Assembly (NCBI GenBank): GCA_944332105.1
Contig: CALVJI010000066.1
Coordinates: 1-6,210 of the forward strand
DNA from: an uncultured Bacilli bacterium
GTDB taxonomy: Bacteria; Bacillota_I; Bacilli_A; RF39; UBA660
Length of the DNA: 6,210 bases
Reading direction: 5' to 3'
The notes under the pieces were generated by a model. It had not been told where the DNA came from. It saw only the letters and a list, made by a program, of their open reading frames with translations, and made no database searches. Below are positions 1 through 5,086 of this stretch, in pieces (the first letter of the stretch is position 1; each line of letters begins with the position of its first letter). The translations under genes and the position numbers were made by a program.

Positions 1-390
1 TTTTTCTGGATGGGGTGTAGTATATTTATATTTCCTTCCTAAATCATCTTCCATATATAAAACATTTTGTTGAGTCCAAATATGTAAAATAGCCGGTGCG
101 CTAAGTAATTCTTGTTGTTGTTCTTTCCGGAATTTTTGGGAAGTGGCATACACTCGAATAATCCGAAATAAATCCTCAGCCGCCAAAGTATTACTAACAT
201 CTTTACGTAAATCCTCATTATATAAAATGTCTGGTAAATAAAAATCGTGGATATCTACTTTTTCTAATTTACCAGCAATTTTACAAATCAAACAACCTTC
301 TTCAATAAATAATGCATCTTGTAGTTGCGGATTATATTTTTTCCATTCCTGTAAATATAAAAAGTTGTCTTGCATAATTTTTTCCGTCAT
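1..390 (-). CDS. Unrecognised protein, N-terminal part (runs off left edge)
   Basis: An open frame on the minus strand runs from an ATG at 390-388 to the window edge without a stop, giving at least 130 residues. The protein starts MTEKIMQDNFLYLQEWKKYN and is soluble-looking, with no signal peptide or membrane segment. It has an acidic, helix-prone middle (around residues 57-95) and a short Cys pair (C-L-I-C, about residues 34-37). I do not recognise the family and assign no function. The start is supported by an AGAGGT ribosome binding site at 406-401 (spacing about 10, slightly long) and by a good extended -10 promoter just upstream. No other in-frame start lies close by. It is transcribed away from the ssb-like gene, and the two share a divergent intergenic region. 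The reading is confident because the frame stays open for 390 bases in AT-rich DNA and has both start signals; the identity is open. Confidence 0.8.
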   Translation of the reverse strand, partial: MTEKIMQDNFLYLQEWKKYNPQLQDALFIEEGCLICKIAGKLEKVDIHDFYLPDILYNEDLRKDVSNTLAAEDLFRIIRVYATSQKFRKEQQQELLSAPAILHIWTQQNVLYMEDDLGRKYKYTTPHPEK

Positions 391-418
391 ACAAAATCGA
401 ACCTCTATTCTAAAAATT

Positions 419-427
419 ATTATAGCA
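419..427 (-). promoter_or_regulatory. Extended -10 promoter of the leftward gene
   Basis: Read on the minus strand, the sequence is TGCTATAAT: a consensus -10 hexamer (424-419) preceded by the TGn extension (427-425). No good -35 lies 16-18 bases upstream, where the DNA is an A/T tract, as is common for extended -10 promoters. Transcription should start near 412, so the leader would be only about 20 nt and would carry the AGAGGT ribosome binding site close to its 5' end. Confidence 0.7.
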
Positions 428-455
428 TAAAAAAATTGAAAAAAAATGAAATTTA

Positions 456-476
456 TGCAAATTTTGAAAATTTGCA
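456..476. promoter_or_regulatory. Perfect 21-bp palindrome, possible operator
   Basis: TGCAAATTTT-G-AAAATTTGCA is a perfect inverted repeat with 10-bp arms around one central base. It sits between two divergent genes, about 30 bp upstream of the -10 of the leftward gene and about 140 bp upstream of the ssb-like start. That position and symmetry fit a dimeric repressor or activator site. The half-site AAAATTTGC recurs at 519-527. It could also form a hairpin with a 3-base loop, but there is no adjacent U tract in the right context and no upstream gene to terminate. The cognate regulator is unknown. Confidence 0.45.
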
Positions 477-554
477 CATTTTTAGTTACCAATTTTTAAA
501 ATCCTCAATACCTTTTTCAAAATTTGCGAATGTTAAAAGCCAAATTCTTAAAAT
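462..554. repeat. Imperfect tandem direct repeat, 52-bp period, upstream of ssb
   Basis: The block 462-502 aligns without gaps to 514-554, with 30 of 41 positions identical. Both contain TTTT, one base, AAAATTTGC, then 27 bases ending in TTAAAAT. Each copy holds a TTGC(A/G) followed 19 bases later by TAAAAT, which could be a pair of poor sigma-70-type promoters (TTGCAC 472-477 with TAAAAT 497-502; TTGCGA 524-529 with TAAAAT 549-554). The 19-bp spacing is longer than ideal. The high A+T content makes chance similarity easier, so the repeat is plausible but not certain. Confidence 0.35.
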
Positions 555-597
555 TCGTCATTTGCGGTCCTCTAAAAAATGTGTTTAAATGGGCAGG

Positions 598-606
598 AAA
601 GGAGGT
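598..606 (+). promoter_or_regulatory. Strong ribosome binding site fixing the TTG start of ssb
   Basis: AAAGGAGGT is a near-perfect complement of the 16S 3' end. It lies 7-8 bases before the TTG at 614 and decides that start over in-frame codons further upstream (TTG at 524, ATG at 530), which have no such site and would add about 30 residues without SSB similarity. Confidence 0.85.
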
Positions 607-613
607 TTTTAGA

Positions 614-952
614 TTGAATACCGTTGTTTTAGTTGGCCGTCTTGCTAGTGAACCAGACCTGCTAAATTTAGAAGAAAATAAAGCCAGAACAGTTTTATCA
701 TTAGCAGTTCCTAGAACTTTTAAGAATCAAGAAGGCATCTATGAGACAGACTTTTTTCGTTGCATTCTATGGAATGGCATTGCTAAAAGAGCCAAAGAAT
801 ATTGTAAAAAAGGTGATACAGTCTGTGTTAAAGGCAGATTGCAAGTTCGTGAGTATGTCAATGAACAAGAAGAAAAGAAATTTATCACCGAAGTAATCGC
901 TGAGTCTATTTCTTTTGTCTGCAGTACGAAAAAGAAAGAAGAAATTACATAA
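614..952 (+). CDS. ssb: Single-stranded DNA-binding protein, short form
   Basis: A 112-residue protein begun by TTG. It is a single OB-fold SSB: the N-terminal strand NTVVLVGRLASEPDL (residues 2-16), then the conserved aromatic segment TDFFRCILWNGIAKRAKEYCKKG (about 45-67, the counterpart of T-E-W-H-R-V-V-L-F-G in E. coli SSB), then V-x-V-K-G-R-L-Q-V-R-E-Y (70-81) and TEVIAESISFV near the end. Such proteins bind ssDNA as tetramers during replication, recombination or DNA uptake. The usual Gly/Pro/Gln-rich linker and acidic D-D-D-I-P-F-type tail, through which SSB recruits partner proteins, are absent; the chain ends in S-T-K-K-K-E-E-I-T. The length matches the B. subtilis accessory protein SsbB (113 aa) rather than the housekeeping SsbA. 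A longer ssb probably exists elsewhere, for instance with rpsF and rpsR, but that is inference. The next gene starts 49 bases downstream and is likely co-transcribed. Confidence 0.93.
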   Translation: MNTVVLVGRLASEPDLLNLEENKARTVLSLAVPRTFKNQEGIYETDFFRCILWNGIAKRAKEYCKKGDTVCVKGRLQVREYVNEQEEKKFITEVIAESISFVCSTKKKEEIT

Positions 953-1001
953 AAAAAGACTAATAAAACAGAGAGTAACATACACTTTAATAGGTGAAAA
1001 A

Positions 1002-1784
1002 ATGAATAAGTATATAAGAGCTTTTGGAATTTTATCCATTCTTTGCTTTAGTTTTTATTACACAGAAAAAATTGCATTGTTTATGCAACAAAAAGATCCG
1101 ATATATGAAACGATCGAAACCGTAAAAAAAGATTATGAAACTAGTTCGGTTAATGGCATTATTTATGATGAGTATATTATTCCAGGAATCATTGGCAAAG
1201 AAGTAAATGTTATGGAAAGCTTTCAAAATATGAAATATATTGGAGCTTTCGAAGAAAATGAACTCGTCTTTAACGAAATTTATCCGACGATTTCCTTAGC
1301 AGACAATAAAGACAAAATCATTGAAAAAGGAAATAGTAAAAAACAAGCCATTTCTTTTATTACCGCCGATGAACAATTGATAACTTATTTGGAAGAAATG
1401 GGTATCCCATATGCCGTTCTCACCACTAAGGATACCGTAGAAACCAAAAGAGAGTATGGTTTAAAAATAAATAATGACTATTCAAATTATCAAGCAGTCG
1501 AAAAAGCCTTAAAAAAAGGGGAGGAAAATACAGATTTATGTTACGTTGGAAATAACCAAAAAGATTTTTGTATATCAAAAGGAAAAACATTAGTAAAGGA
1601 AACCTATACCCTATCTAAAAGTAATTTTACGAGCAAATACAAAGAAATAAGTTCTGGTAGTATTGTGTACTTGCAAGATAATTTAGGATTAGAATATTTA
1701 AAAATCTTAATCACTCAAATTCAATATCAAGGCTTAGAGATTATTCCTTTAACCGACTTAATAAGTGAAAGAGAAAACAACTAA
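1002..1784 (+). CDS. Membrane-anchored protein with degenerate polysaccharide-deacetylase-like fold
   Basis: A 260-residue protein. I chose ATG 1002 because it follows AGGTG at 992-996 and begins the N-terminal anchor; an in-frame TTG at 915 would put a Lys/Arg-rich tail in front and overlap ssb. One membrane segment or uncleaved signal spans about residues 7-20 (A-F-G-I-L-S-I-L-C-F-S-F-Y-Y), so the rest is probably extracellular. Residues 58-97 (YIIPGIIGKEVNV..SFQNMK..G.F.ENELVFNEIYP.IS) resemble the segment preceding the NodB domain in membrane-anchored deacetylase-like proteins of related Firmicutes, as I recall it. The later part follows the NodB order: strand QAISFITADE (115-124), helix plus strand LITYLEEMGIPYAVLTTKD (126-144), and the C-terminal GSIVYLQDN..LEYLKILITQIQYQGLEIIPLTDLI (219-254). 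The metal-binding T-F-D-D motif, the H-x-x-x-H motif and the late catalytic His are all missing, so it is unlikely to be an active deacetylase. The family call is inference from pattern. Confidence 0.6.
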   Translation: MNKYIRAFGILSILCFSFYYTEKIALFMQQKDPIYETIETVKKDYETSSVNGIIYDEYIIPGIIGKEVNVMESFQNMKYIGAFEENELVFNEIYPTISLADNKDKIIEKGNSKKQAISFITADEQLITYLEEMGIPYAVLTTKDTVETKREYGLKINNDYSNYQAVEKALKKGEENTDLCYVGNNQKDFCISKGKTLVKETYTLSKSNFTSKYKEISSGSIVYLQDNLGLEYLKILITQIQYQGLEIIPLTDLISERENN

Positions 1785-1801
1785 AAATTTTCTCTTTTTT
1801 T
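1768..1801 (+). terminator. Intrinsic terminator overlapping the stop codon of the deacetylase-like gene
   Basis: Arms AAAGAGAAAA (1768-1777) and TTTTCTCTTT (1788-1797) are perfectly complementary over 10 bp, with a 10-base loop that contains the TAA stop, and are followed by a further run of T to 1801. The stem has only two G-C pairs, so termination may be partial. Confidence 0.6.
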
Positions 1802-1821
1802 AAGGGAATGAATTTGAACTA

Positions 1822-1850
1822 TTGCTTTTTTATTCAAAATTGTTTAAAAT
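1822..1850 (+). promoter_or_regulatory. Candidate promoter of the TasA-like gene
   Basis: TTGCTT (1822-1827) and TAAAAT (1845-1850) are spaced by 17 bases and lie about 30 bases before the start codon, just after a terminator. The -35 matches only the TTG of the consensus, so the call is tentative. Another TTGAAC at 1814-1819 has no matching -10 at the right distance. Confidence 0.4.
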
Positions 1851-1881
1851 AATTTTAAGAGATAGAAAAGAGGAATTCCTA

Positions 1882-2511
1882 ATGAACAAAAAAAGTGTAA
1901 CGAGTCTAGCTATTATCGTGGGGTGTTTAGCCATTGTCGGGTTTACCACATCTTTCGCTTATTTTTCTGCACAGTTTGATGAATTAAATAATAACAATTC
2001 ATCTTTAACATCAAGTAAAGTTGGTAATATTTTGTATGAAGGAGAAACAACTTTTACCGGAACAGATGTTTACCCAGGTCTTAAAGCGGTGCAAACATTT
2101 ACTATTTCTAAAGGTCAAGATGCTGGCACTGGCATTTATGAAATTGATCTAGCAAGCACTTTACCAAGCGCTTTTGGTAGCGATGTCCAAATCTCTTTAT
2201 ATAAAACAACTGATCCAACAACTAATAATATTACAAGAAGTGAAGGCACATTAACTCAAACAGCCGAAGGCTTTCAAAAGGAAGATAGTATAACCATCAA
2301 CGGAACACCAGAACTTGTCTATGGGCCAACCGTTTTAATCAACAGTAGCAAAATCGTTTTAGAACAAATTGAATTTAATACAGAAACTTTAGCTGAAACA
2401 ACATATTACTTAGTATATGAATATGCAAATAATGGTAATCAAAATGCTCAACAAGGAGAAACTTTCAGTGGCAAAGTAACTGTAACTTTAGCTGCTCGGG
2501 GGTCTCTATAA
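1882..2511 (+). CDS. Secreted TasA/camelysin-like protein with SipW-type signal peptide
   Basis: A 209-residue protein. ATG 1882 follows AAGAGG (1868-1873) at 8 bases and starts a classical signal peptide; the in-frame upstream extension to 1822 has no ribosome binding site. Residues 1-30 (positive M-N-K-K-S, hydrophobic 8-25, then S-F-A-Y-F-S) have the A-Y-F-(S/T) ending seen in substrates of the ER-type signal peptidase SipW. The mature part is Thr/Asn/Ser-rich and beta-strand-like. It includes GNILYEGETTFTGTDVYPGL (48-67), whose Y-P-G turn is typical of the TasA/CotN (camelysin) and BsaA families, a strand pair YYLVYEYANN (175-184), and a final FSGKVTVTLAA (195-205). TasA-family proteins form cell-surface or biofilm-matrix fibres. 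No SipW peptidase, partner TapA or regulator is visible in the window, so processing must depend on a gene elsewhere. It is monocistronic between two terminators. The family is fairly sure; a role in a matrix is inference. Confidence 0.8.
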   Translation: MNKKSVTSLAIIVGCLAIVGFTTSFAYFSAQFDELNNNNSSLTSSKVGNILYEGETTFTGTDVYPGLKAVQTFTISKGQDAGTGIYEIDLASTLPSAFGSDVQISLYKTTDPTTNNITRSEGTLTQTAEGFQKEDSITINGTPELVYGPTVLINSSKIVLEQIEFNTETLAETTYYLVYEYANNGNQNAQQGETFSGKVTVTLAARGSL

Positions 2512-2522
2512 TTAGCCCATTT

Positions 2523-2546
2523 AGCACTTTTAAAGTGCTTTTTTTT
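2523..2546 (+). terminator. Strong intrinsic terminator after the TasA-like gene
   Basis: AGCACTT (2523-2529) pairs with AAGTGCT (2533-2539) around a TTA loop, giving a 7-bp stem with three G-C pairs. It runs straight into eight T residues (2539-2546). It lies 11 bases after the stop codon. Confidence 0.9.
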
Positions 2547-2547
2547 A

Positions 2548-2556
2548 TGGTATCAT
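2548..2556 (+). promoter_or_regulatory. Extended -10 promoter of the rimM-trmD operon
   Basis: TGGTATCAT is TGn followed by TATCAT (5 of 6 consensus). The position 17 bases upstream is taken by the terminator hairpin (T-T-T-T-A-A), not by a recognisable -35. Transcription would begin near 2563, giving a leader of about 12 nt that is little more than the ribosome binding site AGGGTGG (2563-2569). Confidence 0.6.
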
Positions 2557-2574
2557 GTTTTTAGGGTGGTTTAC

Positions 2575-3207
2575 ATGCAAATAGTTTTAGATAATAAACC
2601 TTTTGAAGTAGAAATAAATCGCAAGCCAAATAAAAATATTTATATGCGCTTTAAAAATAGTCATACTATTACAGTAAATTGTAGTCGCCTAGTGAGTGCG
2701 AAAGAAATAGAACGTCTTTTATATCAAAATGCGGATGCTTTAATAAAAATGTATGAAAAAAAAGCGAGTGAAGAACAAAAAGATGCTTTTTTCTGGTATT
2801 TAGGAAAATCCTATACAAGAATCTTTGATGGAATGAGTAAAGAAGTGTTTTTTGAACAAGATTGTATCATTGCCAAAGATGAAAAAACTTTAGCAAATTT
2901 TTATCAAAAAGAATGCGTACGTATTTTTGCAAGTGAAGTAAATAGAATATTGCCTTATTTTTCGGACATTCCTAAATTCACATTAAAAATTCGAAAAATG
3001 AAAACTAGATGGGGTGTCAATAACCGTGGAAATAACACGATCACTTTAAATAGTGAATTATTAAAAAAAGATCTCGATTTACTAGATTATGTGATCATCC
3101 ATGAACTATGCCATTTTTATGAAGCAAATCACAGCTCTAGATTTTGGGCACATGTTGCCAAATATTATCCCCGTTATAAAGAAGCACGAAGGAGGCTTAG
3201 AGAATGA
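2575..3207 (+). CDS. YgjP-like zinc metallopeptidase (DUF45/WLM-type)
   Basis: A 210-residue protein of the YgjP-like metallopeptidase family (Pfam DUF45, related to M48 and WLM proteases). The zinc signature is H-E-L-C-H (176-180) followed by the third ligand in F-Y-E-A-N-H (H186). The family's conserved K-M-K-T-R-W-G (141-147) and the I-T-L-N-S strand (156-160) precede it, and the N-terminal half is the usual beta-rich domain (strand IYMRFKNSHTITVNC, 22-36). The length is close to the 220-240 aa norm. Cellular substrates of the family are poorly known, so a protease role is inferred from the motif. ATG 2575 is chosen over the GTG at 2566 because the latter lies inside the ribosome binding site AGGGTGG (2563-2569). 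It is the first gene of the operon, and its stop overlaps the next start as ATGA at 3204-3207, which suggests translational coupling. Confidence 0.9.
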   Translation: MQIVLDNKPFEVEINRKPNKNIYMRFKNSHTITVNCSRLVSAKEIERLLYQNADALIKMYEKKASEEQKDAFFWYLGKSYTRIFDGMSKEVFFEQDCIIAKDEKTLANFYQKECVRIFASEVNRILPYFSDIPKFTLKIRKMKTRWGVNNRGNNTITLNSELLKKDLDLLDYVIIHELCHFYEANHSSRFWAHVAKYYPRYKEARRRLRE

Positions 3208-3938
3208 AAATTGAATCTCTCAAAAATGAACGCGTCAAAAAGTGGTGTCATTTAAAAGACAAAAAAGAACGCGATAAGACAGGTACTTTCTTAGTAGAAG
3301 GAAGCCATTTAGTTACCGAAGCCAAAAAAAGAGGATTAGTCGTTGAAATTATTACCTTAGAAAATCGGCAGGAAAGTCGTATTCCTACATATATTGTCAC
3401 CAAAGAAATTATGAAGAAAATTACCGATCAAGTTAGCCCACCAACGATCGCGGCCGTTTGTAAAAAAATGGATAGCACCTTAGAACCTGGTCCGACACTA
3501 TGTTTAGATGAGATCCAAGATCCTGGAAATTTAGGGACGATTATTCGCAGTGCTGTAGCTTTTGGTTTCAAAAATATTATTCTGAGTGAACATACGGTCG
3601 ATGTCTATAATCCAAAAGTGATTCGTAGTACGGAAGGCATGCTTTTTCATGTTGCTATCATGCGTCGTGACTTAAAAGAATTTTTAACCGAGATACACAG
3701 TGAATATTTAATCTTTGGGACCGATGTTCGTGGGGGCATTAAACCAGAAGAAAGTCATGTACCACCACAGTATGCTTTAATCATCGGCAGTGAAGGGCAA
3801 GGTATGCGGCCTGAAATTCGTACTTTCTGCGATAAGTTCCTTTATATACCTATGTCACCGTTATGCGAATCTCTAAATGCCGGGGTCAGCGCATCTATAT
3901 TAATGTATGAATTAGCAAAGAGGCAAGACTATGAGTAA
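3204..3938 (+). CDS. SpoU/TrmH-family RNA 2'-O-methyltransferase (YsgA/RlmP-like)
   Basis: A 244-residue SPOUT-class enzyme that uses S-adenosylmethionine to methylate a ribose 2'-OH in RNA. The N-terminal substrate-binding domain (1-95) has I-x-S-L-K-N-x-x-V-K (3-12) and FLVEGSHLVTEA (29-40), as in RlmB/YsgA proteins. The knotted catalytic domain shows motif 1 DPGNLGTIIRSAVAFG (106-121, with N109 and catalytic-type R115), motif 2 ALIIGSEGQGM (191-201) and motif 3 IPMSPLCESLNAGVSASI (215-232, N225). The closest named relative I recognise is B. subtilis YsgA (RlmP), which methylates a guanosine in the 23S A-loop, but SpoU paralogues are hard to separate by eye, so the target base is not certain. 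It has a strong ribosome binding site AAGGAGG (3189-3195) inside the end of the upstream gene and overlaps rimM by 8 bases. The gene's company supports an rRNA or tRNA target. Confidence 0.93.
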   Translation: MKIESLKNERVKKWCHLKDKKERDKTGTFLVEGSHLVTEAKKRGLVVEIITLENRQESRIPTYIVTKEIMKKITDQVSPPTIAAVCKKMDSTLEPGPTLCLDEIQDPGNLGTIIRSAVAFGFKNIILSEHTVDVYNPKVIRSTEGMLFHVAIMRRDLKEFLTEIHSEYLIFGTDVRGGIKPEESHVPPQYALIIGSEGQGMRPEIRTFCDKFLYIPMSPLCESLNAGVSASILMYELAKRQDYE

Positions 3939-4416
3939 AATTTATTTTGGATACACATCATCAACTCACGGATTAAAAGGAGAACTCAAGTGTTTCTCAG
4001 ACTTTGAAAGAAAAGATCTAGTCTTTCAAAAAGACCATCCGATCTATATTGAAGACGAAAAACACATCATTACCCATGTTCGCCCTCATAAAAACTGTTA
4101 TTTAATAGAAATCGATCATCTTAAAGACATCAACGAAGTAGAGGTCTTTCGTCATCAAAAAATATGGATTGAAAGAGATGAATTATCTTTAAAAGATGGC
4201 GAATTTCTCTATCAAGATTTAATAGGGTTAGTAGTGAAAGAAAACGGAAAAAGTATTGGAAAAGTCTCAGATATTCGATATAATAAAAGCGGTATTTTAT
4301 TGGCAATCACAGGAGAAAAAAAGTTTTTAATTCCCTATGTGCCATTTTATATTCAAAAGATAGATTGGCAAGCCAAAACGATTGCTGGTCAAAATCTTAA
4401 AGGACTGATAGCATGA
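3931..4416 (+). CDS. rimM: 16S rRNA processing / 30S maturation factor RimM
   Basis: A 161-residue protein, just under the usual 165-180. RimM binds ribosomal protein S19 and helps assemble the head of the 30S subunit. The N-terminal domain opens with IYFGYTSSTHGLKGELKC (4-21), containing the diagnostic G-x-x-x-x-x-H-G-x-K-G-E-L. The C-terminal PRC-barrel runs from FLYQDLIGLVV (91-101) through the family motif FLIPYVPFYIQKID (132-145). It starts inside the end of the methyltransferase gene with AAAGAGG at 3917-3923, 7 bases before ATG. It ends in an ATGA overlap with trmD (4413-4416), the classical rimM-trmD pairing. The rpsP gene and the KH-domain gene that often precede rimM are replaced here by a metallopeptidase and a methyltransferase. 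Confidence 0.97.
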   Translation: MSKIYFGYTSSTHGLKGELKCFSDFERKDLVFQKDHPIYIEDEKHIITHVRPHKNCYLIEIDHLKDINEVEVFRHQKIWIERDELSLKDGEFLYQDLIGLVVKENGKSIGKVSDIRYNKSGILLAITGEKKFLIPYVPFYIQKIDWQAKTIAGQNLKGLIA

Positions 4417-5078
4417 AAATTGATATTTTAACACTTTTCCCCAAAATGTTTGAAGGTATTTTAGAAGAATCGATTATTAAACGAGCTATTGAGAAAAAAA
4501 TCGTTGAAATTCATGTCATCGACTTTCGTACATTCTCACATCTTCCTCATCACCAAGTAGACGATACACCATATGGTGGAGGTTCTGGCATGGTCTTACG
4601 TTGTGAGCCTCTCGTGGCCGCGATTGAAAGTGTAAAAACAGCTGAATCTAAAGTAATCTTAATGTGTCCTCAAGGTGTTCCTTATAAAGAAGGCAAAGCC
4701 CTAGAACTTGCCAAAGAAAAACATTTGATTTTAGTCTGTGGCCATTATGAAGGATACGACGAACGAATTCGCGAGTTTGTCGATGAAGAAATTAGCATTG
4801 GCGACTATGTATTAACAGGTGGAGAAATTCCGGCAATGGCTGTGATGGATTCTATTATCAGGTTATTACCAGGTGTCATTAAAGAAGATTCCTATAAAGA
4901 AGACTCTTTTATGAATAACACTTTAGATTATCCAACTTATACTAAACCAGCTGACTTCCGTGGCTTAAAAGTGCCTGAAATCTTATTGTCAGGTGATCAT
5001 GAAAAAATTCGGAAATGGCGTGAAGAACAAGCTTTAGAAAACACCAAAAAAAGAAGAAAAGATTTATTAGAAAAATAG
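4413..5078 (+). CDS. trmD: tRNA (guanine37-N1)-methyltransferase TrmD
   Basis: A 221-residue SPOUT enzyme. TrmD puts the m1G37 methyl group next to the anticodon of tRNAs with a G36-G37 pair, preventing +1 frameshifts, and works as a homodimer with SAM in a trefoil knot. Visible motifs are MKIDILTLFPKMFEG (1-15), DTPYGGGSGMVLRCEP (51-66), the SAM-site loops CGHYEGYDERI (109-119) and SIGDYVLTGGEIPAM (128-142), R-L-L-P-G-V (150-155), and LDYPTYTKPADFRGL (171-185). D172 in the last corresponds to the catalytic Asp169 of E. coli. The C-terminal VPEILLSGDHEKIRKWREEQAL is complete, but the chain stops shortly after K-K-R-R-K-D-L-L, about 20 residues earlier than B. subtilis TrmD, so the last helix is missing. 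Ribosome binding site AAAGGA (4399-4404). The expected rplS does not follow. Confidence 0.98.
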   Translation: MKIDILTLFPKMFEGILEESIIKRAIEKKIVEIHVIDFRTFSHLPHHQVDDTPYGGGSGMVLRCEPLVAAIESVKTAESKVILMCPQGVPYKEGKALELAKEKHLILVCGHYEGYDERIREFVDEEISIGDYVLTGGEIPAMAVMDSIIRLLPGVIKEDSYKEDSFMNNTLDYPTYTKPADFRGLKVPEILLSGDHEKIRKWREEQALENTKKRRKDLLEK

Positions 5079-5086
5079 GTGAGAAT

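Noticed and set aside
443..482. Possible ComK box pair (AAAA-N5-TTTT) upstream of the SsbB-like gene
   Set aside because: Only one near match (443-455) was found, in a very A/T-rich stretch, and no second box at the right spacing. This is not enough to claim competence control.
370..588. A 72-codon plus-strand frame across the divergent intergenic region
   Set aside because: It has no ribosome binding site, its composition is that of AT-rich noncoding DNA, and it runs over the promoter, palindrome and ssb leader.
915..1001. A 29-residue N-terminal extension of the deacetylase-like protein from TTG 915
   Set aside because: It overlaps ssb, is simply the out-of-frame Lys/Arg-rich reading of the ssb end, and lacks a ribosome binding site. 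ATG 1002 has one and begins the membrane anchor.
739..1039. Minus-strand frames of 80-90 codons opposite ssb and the next gene
   Set aside because: They are Phe/Leu-rich mirror frames of Lys/Glu-rich coding DNA, without start signals. The plus-strand genes are convincing.
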